DNA from: CBDIHP01 sp965279195
Lineage (GTDB): Bacteria > Planctomycetota > Planctomycetia > Isosphaerales > Isosphaeraceae
Reading direction: 5' to 3'
Length of the DNA stretch: 64,000 nt
Assembly: GCA_965279195.1 (NCBI GenBank)
Contig: CBDIHP010000024.1
Location: 57,432-121,431, forward strand
Under the pieces are notes generated by a model. It made no database searches and was not told the DNA's origin. It was given only the letters and a program-made list of their open reading frames with translations. Positions 52,282 to 61,300 of the stretch are shown here, piece after piece (within the stretch, counting starts at the first letter, position 1; each line of letters begins with the position of its first letter). Both the position numbers and the translations under genes were made by a program.

Positions 52282-52777
52282 CGTCGGCGAAGCGCGTCAC
52301 ACCCGGGACGATATCGTAACAGGGCGGGATCGCCGAGGGGGGTAGGTCGAGGTGTCCGGGACGAACTCCCGACCCGCGGATCTGGAGTGCGTCCGATTGC
52401 TGACGCTCTCGCCCGGCGGGAGCCTGCTCCCGAGGAGAGGCCTGCGGTCGAAGGCGCGAGCTTCGCGAGGACCGAGCGGTAGCAAGCGGCCGCACTCCAG
52501 ATCCACCGGTTGCTTCGACGGGGCGCTCAGGCGGGTCGGGGCCTCCGATCAACACCGCGGTGTTCACAGCGCAAACGGCCCGGGCGTGGTCTGGCGGATT
52601 GGGTTGAGAAAACCGGCCGTACCCGGCTTTTTCCGGCACACCGCCACAATATCATCCATCTGGTGTCCCATCGGACCAGGCCGACGGGTAGTATCGATGT
52701 GGGGACCGCCGATGGCCCCCGGGATCTCGCGGCTCGACGCCGAGCCGCGCACGGATGACGAGAGAGGAGGGTCTTCG
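52282..52777. other. Intergenic region with repeat element
   Basis: About 496 bases between divergent genes. It holds the inverted-repeat element at 52381-52502. The last part, up to AGAGAGGAGG before ATG 52778, should hold the promoter and ribosome site of the TadE gene. No other structure was recognised. Confidence 0.5.
52381..52502. repeat. Imperfect copy of the TCTGGAGTGCGTCCGC inverted-repeat element
   Basis: The left end TCTGGAGTGCGTCCGATTGC and right end GCAAGCGGCCGCACTCCAGA are inverted with a few mismatches. It is homologous to 7736-7880 but shorter (122 bases) and more decayed. Confidence 0.75.
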
Positions 52778-53200
52778 ATGTCGAGGACCACGGACAGAGC
52801 GTCGCGACGGCGAGGGCGCCGGGGCGCGGCGATGGTCGAGATGGCGATCATGCTGCCGCTGCTGATCCTGTTCATCTTCGGGCAGATCGAGATGGCGCGG
52901 CTGGGTATGGCGGAGCAGTTGCTCACCGCCGCGGCGCGCGAGGGGGCCCGGACGGCGGTGATCGACGGCAGCACCCAGGCGGACGTCCAGGCCCGCGTCA
53001 ACGCCATGCTGAGCGGCTCCGGCATCAACGTCGGCACGGTCACGCCCACGCCCTCCAACTGGGCCACGTCCCCCGCCGGCACGAGCGTCACCGTGACGCT
53101 GACGGTCCCCTACTCGACCGTCAAGTGGATCAACGCCCCCGTGTATCTGAACATCAACAACCTCACCGCCTCGGCCACCATGAGCAGCGAACGGCCCTGA
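52778..53200 (+). CDS. TadE-like pilus assembly protein
   Basis: A 140-residue protein with AGAGGAGG upstream. After a basic leader comes the TadE signature: RRGAAMVEMAIMLPLLILFI, FGQIEMARLGMAEQLL, then AAREGARTAVIDG. This is a bitopic pseudopilin-like protein of the tight-adherence (Flp) pathway or related. The next gene is a TadG-like partner 55 bases on. No other tad genes (secretin, ATPase) are in the window. Confidence 0.88.
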   Translation: MSRTTDRASRRRGRRGAAMVEMAIMLPLLILFIFGQIEMARLGMAEQLLTAAAREGARTAVIDGSTQADVQARVNAMLSGSGINVGTVTPTPSNWATSPAGTSVTVTLTVPYSTVKWINAPVYLNINNLTASATMSSERP

Positions 53201-53255
53201 TGCGGCGTGCGGGACGACGACGTCCCCGGATCCATTGAAGAATCGGAGGCGAGCG

Positions 53256-54485
53256 ATGCGGCTCGACCGGCGCGGCCCGAGGAGATCGGGCAAGATCCTG
53301 ATCCTGGCGATCCTCCTGATGCCCGTGCTCCTGGGCATCCTGGCGATGTCCGTCGACATCGGCGTGCTCGCCGCCGCGCAGGCGAAGCTGCGGACCGTCA
53401 GCGACGCCGGGGCCCTCGCCGGGGCGATGCAGCTCGCCACCGAGCAGCGAGTCCGGGGCACGGCGCTGTCGAACGACACCCTCTCTGCGATCCGCACGCG
53501 GGTGAAGGTCGTCGCGACGTCGAGGGGCAACGAGGTCCTCCAGCAGGCGGTGGTGGTGAACGACTCGGCCCTCGTCGCCAACGAAGGCGGATCGACGAAC
53601 ACCCAGACGGTCGGCGACGTCCAGGTCGGCTACCTCAACACGAGCAACCGCGCGGGGGGCTTCTCGATCCCGGCGGATACGCTGACCTACAATTCGGTGA
53701 AGTTCACCGCCTCGCGCGACGCCAGCCACCTCGGGCCGATCCCGGCGTACTTCGGCCAGGCGCTCGGGATCTCGGGCCTCGACGCCCGCACCACGAGCAT
53801 CGCGACCTGCCAGCCCTACGCGATCTCGGGCTTCAAGACGGTCAACGCCCAGAACTCCGGGATCCTGCCGATCGCGCTGGATGAAGACACCTACGACGCC
53901 ATGCTCTCGGGCAGCCCGGCGCAGGCGACGGACAATTATTATTACAACCCCGCGACCAGCACCGTCGTCGGCTCGCCGTCGATGGCGACCTCGGTCAGCT
54001 CGGCGGGATTCCCCGGCGGCGACGGGGTGTACGAGTCGGCCCTCTACCCAGTCGGCCACGGCTACGGCAACTGGGGGACCCTGAACATCGGCGTGTCGAA
54101 CAACAGCACGTCGATCCTCAGGGCCCAGATCCAGGACGGCATCACGCCCGAGCAGATGGCGACGTATCCGAACGCGACCATCTCGGCACCCCTGGATCTG
54201 TCGGGCAACCCCGGGATCAGCGCGGGGATCAAGTCGGCCCTGGTGGCGATCATCGGCCAGGTCCGCGCGGTGCCGCTCTACAGCGGCTCGCCGACCGGCC
54301 AGGGCAACAACATGACCTACCGCATCGTCGGCTTCGGCGCGATCCGGGTGCTCGACGTGCGGTTCCAGGGGAACCCGAAATACGTGGTGGTCCAGCCCGC
54401 GTTGATGAAGGACGCGACGGCCGTCGCGGGGGTCACGAGGTCGTGGACCCAGGGCGGCGTGGTGCGCGTGCGGCTGACCCAGTGA
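53256..54485 (+). CDS. TadG-like protein
   Basis: A 409-residue protein starting at ATG 53256 with GGAGG upstream. The N-terminus has one membrane helix and the TadG motif: KILILAILLMPVLLGILAMS, VDIGVLAAAQAKLRTVSDAG, ALAGAMQLA. The rest is an exported domain with several Ser/Thr/Asn-rich stretches and a final FGAIRVLDVRFQGNPKYVVV. It probably works with the TadE protein in surface attachment or pilus assembly. The following two genes encode paralogous exported proteins. Confidence 0.85.
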   Translation: MRLDRRGPRRSGKILILAILLMPVLLGILAMSVDIGVLAAAQAKLRTVSDAGALAGAMQLATEQRVRGTALSNDTLSAIRTRVKVVATSRGNEVLQQAVVVNDSALVANEGGSTNTQTVGDVQVGYLNTSNRAGGFSIPADTLTYNSVKFTASRDASHLGPIPAYFGQALGISGLDARTTSIATCQPYAISGFKTVNAQNSGILPIALDEDTYDAMLSGSPAQATDNYYYNPATSTVVGSPSMATSVSSAGFPGGDGVYESALYPVGHGYGNWGTLNIGVSNNSTSILRAQIQDGITPEQMATYPNATISAPLDLSGNPGISAGIKSALVAIIGQVRAVPLYSGSPTGQGNNMTYRIVGFGAIRVLDVRFQGNPKYVVVQPALMKDATAVAGVTRSWTQGGVVRVRLTQ

Positions 54486-54575
54486 CTCACGCTCGAAGGC
54501 CGCGACGCTCGCGGCCGAGAAACCCGGTCGACGCCGACCGGACGGAATCCCTCCCGGCAACCAGGCGACGCAGCC

Positions 54576-55283
54576 ATGAGTGCTCACATCGAAATTCCCG
54601 TGGAAATCCCCGCTTCCCTGGTCCAGCCGGGCCGGGTGCGGCGGATGGTCCTTCTCTCGTCCTACCTCGTCGGCCTGCTGGCGATCAACTCGCTCCTGCC
54701 CGGCTCTCGCCTGGTGGCGACCTCCGCGACCGGCCCGATCGACCGGGTCGAGGAGGACTGGGAGCTGGTCGTGGCCGATCCCGACGCCTCGCGGCTGGGC
54801 CCGCAGGTGACCACCACCATGCGGCCGATGGACGCGCCCCACGCCCCGACCTTCGCGTTCCACCTGAACCACGGCGAGCCGTCGGACGTGGGGCTCTCCG
54901 TCGACGCGATCGTGCTGGACTCGCATTCGAGGACGGTGCTCCACAGCCCGGGCCCGCGCGGGGCGATGAATACCCCGGGCGAGTCGGTGGCCTGGACCCA
55001 GCGGCTGCAGGTCCTCGACGGCCGGCTCTGCTACGAGGTCCGCGAGGGGTCGTCGAGCACCTGGGGTCGGTTCGGGCCGGGCGAGGGGCTCGACCTGGAG
55101 CGGCCGACGCCGCTGGCCGACCTCTCCGGCTACGACGCCCGCGCCTCGTCGGCCGACTCGGGCGCCGGCTGGCTGGGCGAGCGGGTTGGCTCGCTCACGC
55201 TCAAGTCCGTCCGCTACTACTCCCACGGGCTCCTGGTGCGGGTCGACGCCGCCCCGCGCCCCAGCCGCCTGCCGCGCGGCTGA
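54576..55283 (+). CDS. Exported protein A of paralogous pair, tad-linked
   Basis: A 235-residue protein with an N-terminal membrane helix (RMVLLSSYLVGLLAINSLL). The mature part begins VEEDWELVVADPDASRLGPQ, then VTTTMRPMDAPHAPTFAFHLNH, WTQRLQVLDGRLCYEVREG, STWGRFG, LADLSGYD, SGAGWLGERV and VRYYSHG. The same order of motifs recurs in the next protein, so they are paralogues from duplication. No catalytic residue is seen; the fold is probably beta-rich. It follows the TadG gene by ~90 bases. An association with the pilus system is inferred from position. Confidence 0.75.
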   Translation: MSAHIEIPVEIPASLVQPGRVRRMVLLSSYLVGLLAINSLLPGSRLVATSATGPIDRVEEDWELVVADPDASRLGPQVTTTMRPMDAPHAPTFAFHLNHGEPSDVGLSVDAIVLDSHSRTVLHSPGPRGAMNTPGESVAWTQRLQVLDGRLCYEVREGSSSTWGRFGPGEGLDLERPTPLADLSGYDARASSADSGAGWLGERVGSLTLKSVRYYSHGLLVRVDAAPRPSRLPRG

Positions 55284-55329
55284 GGATCGGGTTCTCGATC
55301 GAACATTTGCATTTGCAGGAGTGCTTGCC

Positions 55330-55971
55330 ATGCGTCGCACACTCGCCGCCTTCGTCGTGGTCACGGCCGCGATCGGCCTGACGATGCTGCCGGCCTCGCT
55401 CGCGCCGGGGGCCGCCGACGCGGGCCCGGTCGTGGATCAGGTCGAGGAGGACTGGGAGGTCGCGATCAACGCGCCCGACCCGTCCCGCGAGGGGCCGCAG
55501 GTCACCACGACCATGAGCCCCGTCGGCACCAACCGGATCCCGTTCGTGGCGTTCAACCTGAACTACCGCGACTCGCCGTTCCAGCCCGGCGGGCTCCAGG
55601 TCCAGCTCTGGAACCCGACCGCCGTGCTCGACTCCGACACCCAGGAGACCGGCCTGCTCTCGACCAAAGGCGAGGTCATCACCTGGACTCAACGCATGAG
55701 CATCAACGCCGGCGTGCTCGCCTACGAGATCCGCCACGGCCGGTCGCAGACCTGGGGCCATTTCGGCGAGGACGACAACCTCTCCATCCGCACCCCGACC
55801 AGCCTCGCCGACCTCTCGGGCTACGACCCCGACGTCTCCGCCTCGAACTCCGGCGCCGGCTGGATGGGCAACCGCGTCACCACGATGACGCTCGTCCAGG
55901 TCCGCTACTCCGGCAACGGCCAGCTCATCCGCACCGACGCCACGCCGAGGGACTGCCCCCTGGCGCCGTGA
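55330..55971 (+). CDS. Exported protein B of paralogous pair, tad-linked
   Basis: A 213-residue protein with a signal peptide (MRRTLAAFVVVTAAIGLTML, cleavage near ADA). Motifs in the same order as protein A: VDQVEEDWEVAINAPDPSRE, VTTTMSPVGTN, ITWTQRMSINAGVLAYEIR, TWGHFGEDD, LADLSGYDPD, SGAGWMGNRV and VRYSGNGQ. It starts 47 bases after A. The pair are likely co-exported partners. The family is not named to my knowledge. Confidence 0.77.
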   Translation: MRRTLAAFVVVTAAIGLTMLPASLAPGAADAGPVVDQVEEDWEVAINAPDPSREGPQVTTTMSPVGTNRIPFVAFNLNYRDSPFQPGGLQVQLWNPTAVLDSDTQETGLLSTKGEVITWTQRMSINAGVLAYEIRHGRSQTWGHFGEDDNLSIRTPTSLADLSGYDPDVSASNSGAGWMGNRVTTMTLVQVRYSGNGQLIRTDATPRDCPLAP

Positions 55972-55981
55972 GGCCCTTCTG

Positions 55982-56017
55982 GAGAGCGGCCGCTCCGCTC
56001 CCGCACTCCCAAAGGGG
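55982..56017. repeat. Solo arm of CCGCTCCCGCACTCC repeat
   Basis: GAGAGCGGCCGCTCCGCTCC followed by CGCACTCCCAAAGGGG matches the right arm of the 25581-25718 element. It fills the gap between convergent genes. Confidence 0.7.
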
Positions 56018-56755
56018 TCACTTCGAAACGTCAAGGTGTTTCAGGAAGACCCGCCGGAACTCCATCGCGTAGCCGCGGCCGATGAGGCCGAGGTGGCCGG
56101 AGTCGATGTCGCAGGCGTCCCACTCGTTCACGATGGCGCCGTTGGCCCAGAGGGACATGCGACGACCTTTGCACGTGATCTCATACACATTCCAGCGCCC
56201 GGCGGGGCGGATCCTCCGGCCGAGGAGCTTGCGGCGGAGGTCGAACGCCTGGGGCTGGCCATCGATGGGGCTCACTCCGTAGAAGTAGCCGCCCGATCGG
56301 TCGCCGAGCTGGGCCCGGTGCCAGATCTCGCCCCCCTCCGGGGTGCGCAGGGCGATCGCCCCCTGATAGGCCCGCTTCTCGGTCGCGACGGGCACGAATC
56401 GCCACTCGACGTGCAGGATGAAGTCGGAATAGACCCGGTCGCGGCGGAGCCACTCGGCCGAGTGAGGTCCGGTCGGGGTGTAGGTGAGGATCCCGCGATT
56501 GGCATCCCAGACCCAGGGCGAGACCTTCGCCAGGGGGTGGTCCGCGCCCGATGTCGCATGGCGCGACCAGCCGTCGAGGTCGGTCGGATCCTTCTGCTTC
56601 GCGAACAGGTCGAACCAGTTCTCGGGGTCGACCGAGAGCGACTCGCGGGCGGGGTCGCCGCCGCCGACCTGGATGCCGGCGGTCGCCGCGGGGTGCATCG
56701 CCAGGATCGGCAAGCTCGCCGCGACCGCGAGACTCCAGAGGGCCCGGCCTTTCAT
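56018..56755 (-). CDS. DUF1080 (3-keto-disaccharide hydrolase-type) exported protein
   Basis: A 245-residue protein with a signal peptide (WSLAVAASLPILAMHPAATA), start ATG 56755 with AAAGG upstream. The body has the DUF1080 jelly-roll pattern: NWFDLFAKQKDPTDLDGWSR, SDFILHVEWRF, AIALRTPEGGEIWHRAQLG, GRWNVYEITCKGRRMSLWAN, GAIVNEWD and GHLGLIGRGYAMEFRRVFLK. Family members act on or bind glucans; some cleave 3-keto-sugars. No neighbouring sugar gene specifies the substrate. Confidence 0.88.
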   Translation of the reverse strand: MKGRALWSLAVAASLPILAMHPAATAGIQVGGGDPARESLSVDPENWFDLFAKQKDPTDLDGWSRHATSGADHPLAKVSPWVWDANRGILTYTPTGPHSAEWLRRDRVYSDFILHVEWRFVPVATEKRAYQGAIALRTPEGGEIWHRAQLGDRSGGYFYGVSPIDGQPQAFDLRRKLLGRRIRPAGRWNVYEITCKGRRMSLWANGAIVNEWDACDIDSGHLGLIGRGYAMEFRRVFLKHLDVSK

Positions 56756-56971
56756 GTTGCTCAGCCTTTCTCGACGTCGAGGGCGGCATGGATGCGAGAT
56801 CCGAAAGCAAACGGGCCCGACATTCCACGGGATCCTAACATCCGACGCATCCGGGCGGCAAGCCGGCCGGCGCGGCTCAAGTCCGAAGGACGCTCCCGCA
56901 ACCATGTGTCAAAATGAGGACAGATGAGCGACAGATGCCCCTCCCCAGGGGCTTGAGACGACCCCCACGAG

Positions 56972-58789
56972 ATGCGACCGGCCCCCACGATGAGCGTCGA
57001 ACGCGGTCGATCCCCGATCCGTCCTCGATGCGCATGGCCCTCGCTGGCCGTCGCCCTGCTCTGCTGCGTCCCCATGCCCGGATGCCGGTCCTATAACCAC
57101 ATCCAGGCGCCCGCGAAGGTCGTCCCCACCGGCCTGCTCACGCCGCTCGAACGGGCCGGGGCGAAGCATCACGACGAACTCCTCAAGCGTGCCGGGAAGG
57201 CCCGGCATCGCGCGACGTGCTCGGAGCAGTCGGGGCTGAGCAATTGCGTCGACGAGTATTACGAGTCGGCCGTCTATGCGTATGGCGCGATGTGTCGGGG
57301 CGGGGGGACGCTCGCGGGCGACATGGCGGCGGAGGTCTACAACCAGAGCCTCGCCGACTGCCTCCGCACCGCCACCTGCTTCGGCCGGTTCTCCGCCGGG
57401 CCTCGGATCCTGATCCACGGGCCGAGGGGCTCGTTCGAGGTCCCCGTCGCGCCCAGGGGATTCGTGTGGAAGTCTTCGGATTTCGATGAATTTGTCGATC
57501 CCCGGCGCATCCCCACCGGCCGTCGTCGTCGGACCGGGCCGTTGCACATGCGCGAGGGGCTGGGGGCGACGCAGGTCATCATCCGGCACAACCCGCACGA
57601 GGACGCCTCCGACCGATGGATGGGGCCGAAGTCGTTCTTCGCCGCCACGGCCGTGCTCCGGCCGGACCTCGACGCCTGGCTCGGCGAGGGTGGCGCACTC
57701 GGTTCGTCAACCGCCGATGTGATGGAGTTCTACGACCCGATCCGGATCCGCTGCGTCGACGTGGCCGGCCGGCCGACGCCGCTGGCGTGGGACCTGGAGG
57801 CGCCGGTCGACCTGGCCGAGGAGGCGGTGGAGAGCAACCGCTACACGCTCGAAGGATTCATCAACCCCAGCCAGGAGATCGCCAACGCCCGGCTGGGGTG
57901 GTCCGAGCCCTATCAGCCCGGCAAGGTCGTGGTGGTGTTCGTCCACGGCCTGCTGGACAACCCCTACAATTTCCGCGAGATCGTCAACGACCTCCGCGAG
58001 CGCCCGGGGTTCGCGGAACGCTATCAGGTCGCCTTCTATCGCTATCCGACGGGCAACTCGTTCCTCCGCTCGGCCGCGATCTTCCGGCGGCAGCTCCGCG
58101 AGGCCGAGGCGACCTTCGACCCGACCCGCACCGATCCCGGCTTCCAGAACATGGTCGTCGTCGGCTACAGCATGGGGGGCCTGATCAGCAAGCTCCAGGT
58201 CACGTCGAGCGGCGATCACATCTGGAATCTCCTCTCCAGCCGGCCGATCGAGCAGATCGTCACCGCGGAGGGGTCGCGGGCCTTCCTGCGGCAGTTGACG
58301 TACTTCGAGCCGACCCCGTTCGTGCGACGGGTGGTCTACCTGGCGACGCCCCACGACGGATCCACCTATGCCTCGAACCTGCTCGGCCGGTTCGCCCGCA
58401 GCCTGGTGCAACGCCCGGCCGACACGCTGGCCCTGACCGCCCAGCTCGACCGGGACAATCCCGGGGTCTTCACGCGGTTCGGCTCGAACCTGCCGACCAG
58501 CATCGACCTGCTGGGGGTCGACAACCCGCTGCTCGCCGCCATGATGAAGTTGCCGGTCAACCCATCGACGCCCTATCACACGATCCTCGGCGTCGGCTAC
58601 CTGCCCGACGACTGCAACCAGGGCGACGGGATCGTGCCCCGCTGGAGCGCCAGCATCCCCGGCGCCTCCAGCGAGCACCACGTCGCCGCCGTGCACACCA
58701 ACATCACCCACAACCGCGACGCCTCTCGCGAGATCCAGAGGATCTTGCGCCTGCATCTGGACGACCCCAGCACCTCGCCGGCGCGGTGA
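56972..58789 (+). CDS. Alpha/beta-hydrolase lipoprotein (PGAP1/lipase-like)
   Basis: A 605-residue protein; ATG 56972 or 56990. The leader ends in a lipobox (CCVPMPGC), so it is probably lipid-anchored. The first half (~45-310) has a Cys-rich helical region (RATCSEQSGLSNCVDEYYES). The second half is an alpha/beta hydrolase: oxyanion segment VVFVHGLLDNPYNF, nucleophile elbow GYSMGG with Ser400, a candidate Asp in GDGIVPRWS and His in the AVHTNITHN area. The layout resembles GPI-inositol deacylase or lipase families. Substrate unknown; probably an ester or lipid in the envelope. It is followed by a repeat element. Confidence 0.82.
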   Translation: MRPAPTMSVERGRSPIRPRCAWPSLAVALLCCVPMPGCRSYNHIQAPAKVVPTGLLTPLERAGAKHHDELLKRAGKARHRATCSEQSGLSNCVDEYYESAVYAYGAMCRGGGTLAGDMAAEVYNQSLADCLRTATCFGRFSAGPRILIHGPRGSFEVPVAPRGFVWKSSDFDEFVDPRRIPTGRRRRTGPLHMREGLGATQVIIRHNPHEDASDRWMGPKSFFAATAVLRPDLDAWLGEGGALGSSTADVMEFYDPIRIRCVDVAGRPTPLAWDLEAPVDLAEEAVESNRYTLEGFINPSQEIANARLGWSEPYQPGKVVVVFVHGLLDNPYNFREIVNDLRERPGFAERYQVAFYRYPTGNSFLRSAAIFRRQLREAEATFDPTRTDPGFQNMVVVGYSMGGLISKLQVTSSGDHIWNLLSSRPIEQIVTAEGSRAFLRQLTYFEPTPFVRRVVYLATPHDGSTYASNLLGRFARSLVQRPADTLALTAQLDRDNPGVFTRFGSNLPTSIDLLGVDNPLLAAMMKLPVNPSTPYHTILGVGYLPDDCNQGDGIVPRWSASIPGASSEHHVAAVHTNITHNRDASREIQRILRLHLDDPSTSPAR

Positions 58790-58839
58790 TGGCGGGAAGG
58801 CGATTGAACCGCAAAGCCGCGGAAAACGCGGAGTCGAAT

Positions 58840-59022
58840 GCGCTGGGCGAGGGTCTCCAGACCCCGCCCCTGGCTTCGCCGCGCGGCACCGCCGAATCGG
58901 GTCTCCAGACCCTTTCCGGAACGCCCCGCGCGTCGGGGCATCTGATTTTTGGGTCGGGAGACCCGCTCCTGTGGTACCGCGTCTCTCGGTGGGGGCGGGG
59001 TCTGGAGACCCGCGCCCAGCGC
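58840..59022. repeat. 183-bp MITE-like element, left of arylsulfatase
   Basis: Ends GCGCTGGGCGAGGGTCTCC and GGAGACCCGCGCCCAGCGC are inverted, about 30 bases each, with nested GGGTCTCCAGACCC palindromes inside. It is the same family as 18124-18293. Confidence 0.85.
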
Positions 59023-59039
59023 GTGAGGCGAGGGGGGGG

Positions 59040-60812
59040 TTACTTCTTTCTCAGCTCGACCGCGCGCACGTCGGCCACGGACTTGCCGGCGACCTTGAGG
59101 GCGCGAAGGATGAGCGTGCCTTCACTCTTGGGGAGGTCGATGGTACCGAGCGAGAGCGGGCGGAAGTCCTTGACGTAGGACTCGCCCTTGCGGGGGACGC
59201 GGTCGCGTTCGGCGCCTCGCAACGGGGGGTCGTGGGCCTTGGCGATGGTGCCGGTCCACTTCGCGTCGTTGAGGGAAAGCTCGATGGTCGAGCCGACGTC
59301 GCCCGGGGCGCAGGTGTAGTGGACGATGGCCTCGTAGCGGCCGGGCTCGGCGACCGCGATGGGCCAGGTCATGCGGTCGAATCGATTCGTCCAGTTCGTG
59401 AAGTAGGAGCAGTTCGGCGCGTTGGCGCTGCGCTTGATGTCGTTCGCAGGCACGCCGTCGCGGGCGGGCAGGAACGCCCGGGGCATGGCCGAATGGCCGA
59501 CGGGGAACGGGCGGTTGTCGACGATCGGGCGTTCGGAGAGGACCGTCTTGCGATACCAGGCGGCGGCGTCGGAGAGTTTCTTCTTCACGTCGGGGAGCGT
59601 GGAGGAAAGGTCCTTCGTCTGGCCGACGTCGGCGTCGAGGTCGTAGAGCCGGCCCTTGTCGTCGAGCCGGTAGCGGGCGTCGCGGACGCCCAGGCTGGCC
59701 GACCAGTACTGATACAAGACGCGGTCGGATGCCTTGCGGCGCGCGTCTTCCGATCCCCTCCTCAACCACGATGCGAGGCTGATGCCATCGAAGGGTTTGT
59801 CGCCGGCGCGGGGGATCCCGGCGAGGTCGATGAGCGTGGGGTAGAGGTCGACGGCCCCGGCGAGGGCGGGGACGACGGTGCCGGGGGCGACGGCGGCGGG
59901 GTAGCGCACGAGCAGGGGCGAGCGGGTGCCGCCGTCGTCGGTCGTGCCCTTGATGCCCCGCATGCCGCCGTTCCAGCGGTGGCCGTTGGGCCCGTTGTCG
60001 CTGAAGTAGACGACGATCGTCTCGCGGTCGATCCCCTGCCCCTTGAGCGAGTCCAGCAGGCGTCCGACGTTCGCATCGAGGTTCTCGCACATGGCGAGCG
60101 CGGCCCGGGTGTGGGGGACGTTCTCCTGCGGCCCGCCCTTCAACGCCAGCGGCTTGCCCTCGAACCGGGCATACTCGGCGTCGGGCACCTGCATGGGCGA
60201 GTGGGGCGTGTTGTAGGCGACGTAGCAGAAGAACGGCCTCCTGTCCTTCACATTCGCCTGCATGAAATCCAACGCATGCGTCGTGAGGTCGTCGGGCAGG
60301 TAGCCCTTGCCCCGGGTGGGCTCGCCGTCGATGTCGAGCAGCGGGTCGAAGTATTCGCCCCAGTGGCCCGAGGTGAAGCCATAGTAACGGTCGAAGCCCC
60401 GGGCCCGGGGGTGGTAGGGATACTGCGAGCCGTTGTGCCACTTGCCGAAGAGGGCCGTCGCGTATCCGGCGGACCGGAACGCCTGGGCCACGGTCGTCTC
60501 GTCCAGGTCGAGCCGCTCGGCCCCCATGGAGACCCCGCTGACCCCGCCCCGGGGGTGGAACCGGCCGGTGAGGAATTCGGCGCGGGTCGGTGCGCAGACG
60601 GGCTGGACGAAGAACCGGGAGAACCGTGCGCCCTCCCTGGCAATCGCGTCGATCCGGGGGGTCTTGAGGTTGGTGTTCCCATGGAGGCTCAAATCCCCCC
60701 AGCCCTGGTCATCGGCCAGGATCACGAGCACGTTGGGCCTCTCGGCGGCCGTCGCCCGCGTCGCCAGGATCCCGACCAGAGACAACACCGCCGCCACGAT
60801 GCGGAACCGCAT
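59040..60812 (-). CDS. Arylsulfatase-type sulfatase with C-terminal extra domain
   Basis: A 590-residue exported enzyme with signal peptide (MRFRIVAAVLSLVGILATRA). Metal ligands are in VILADDQGWGDLS; the formylglycine residue is Cys73 in CAPTRAEFLTGR. GKWHNGS and FSDNGPNG are present. After the sulfatase core (~1-450) there is an extra beta domain of about 140 residues (SYFTNWTNRFDRMTWPIAV, IELSLNDAKWTGTIAK), probably carbohydrate-binding. It should hydrolyse sulfate esters of glycans outside the cytoplasm. It lies between two copies of the same repeat, 18 bases after one and ~126 bases before the other. Confidence 0.93.
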   Translation of the reverse strand: MRFRIVAAVLSLVGILATRATAAERPNVLVILADDQGWGDLSLHGNTNLKTPRIDAIAREGARFSRFFVQPVCAPTRAEFLTGRFHPRGGVSGVSMGAERLDLDETTVAQAFRSAGYATALFGKWHNGSQYPYHPRARGFDRYYGFTSGHWGEYFDPLLDIDGEPTRGKGYLPDDLTTHALDFMQANVKDRRPFFCYVAYNTPHSPMQVPDAEYARFEGKPLALKGGPQENVPHTRAALAMCENLDANVGRLLDSLKGQGIDRETIVVYFSDNGPNGHRWNGGMRGIKGTTDDGGTRSPLLVRYPAAVAPGTVVPALAGAVDLYPTLIDLAGIPRAGDKPFDGISLASWLRRGSEDARRKASDRVLYQYWSASLGVRDARYRLDDKGRLYDLDADVGQTKDLSSTLPDVKKKLSDAAAWYRKTVLSERPIVDNRPFPVGHSAMPRAFLPARDGVPANDIKRSANAPNCSYFTNWTNRFDRMTWPIAVAEPGRYEAIVHYTCAPGDVGSTIELSLNDAKWTGTIAKAHDPPLRGAERDRVPRKGESYVKDFRPLSLGTIDLPKSEGTLILRALKVAGKSVADVRAVELRKK

Positions 60813-60938
60813 GCGTCGACCTCCCCCCGTCGTTGAAGCTGCCTCGCCCGACCGACCGGCCGCATCATCGCCGAGCGGGGGCGGGGGTGCAATGCGCCCG
60901 CCGAGGCCCCCTCAGCACCCCGGCGCGGCCCGACGCGT

Positions 60939-61121
60939 GCGCTGGGCGCGGGTCTCCCGACCCCGCCCCTGGCCAGAGATGCGGGACCACAAGGAGCGGG
61001 TCTCCCGACCCGAAGATCAAAGAACCGACGCGCGGTGCCTTCCCGAAAGGGTCTGGAGACCCGATCGGGTGGTACGGCGCGTCATCCGTAGGGGCGGGGT
61101 CGGGAGACCCGCGCCCAGCGC
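60939..61121. repeat. 183-bp MITE-like element, right of arylsulfatase
   Basis: Ends GCGCTGGGCGCGGGTCTCCC and GGGAGACCCGCGCCCAGCGC are inverted; inner palindromes GGGTCTCCCGACCC and GGGTCTGGAGACCC are present. Same length as the 58840-59022 copy. It occupies much of the 488-base gap 60813-61300; the rest (61122-61300) probably carries the promoter of the YTV gene. Confidence 0.85.
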
Positions 61122-61300
61122 AGGTCGCGCCGATCTAGTTGGCCCGGCATTTGCCTGGGCACCCGGATCGTGTCGAAATGAAAACATGGGGTATCTGGGG
61201 ACCGGAGGATTGTCAGGCGGACTTTTCCGGCTATGCTAGAGTATCCCGGCGGCCACCCACCTTTTGCGTCCCCTCCCCTGCTTGGAGCGCCCTGAGTCCC

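Noticed and set aside
58790..59039. Possible C-terminal or small-protein coding sequence in the gap after the hydrolase
   Set aside because: The gap is mostly the MITE-like repeat; translations differ in no way from other copies of the repeat.
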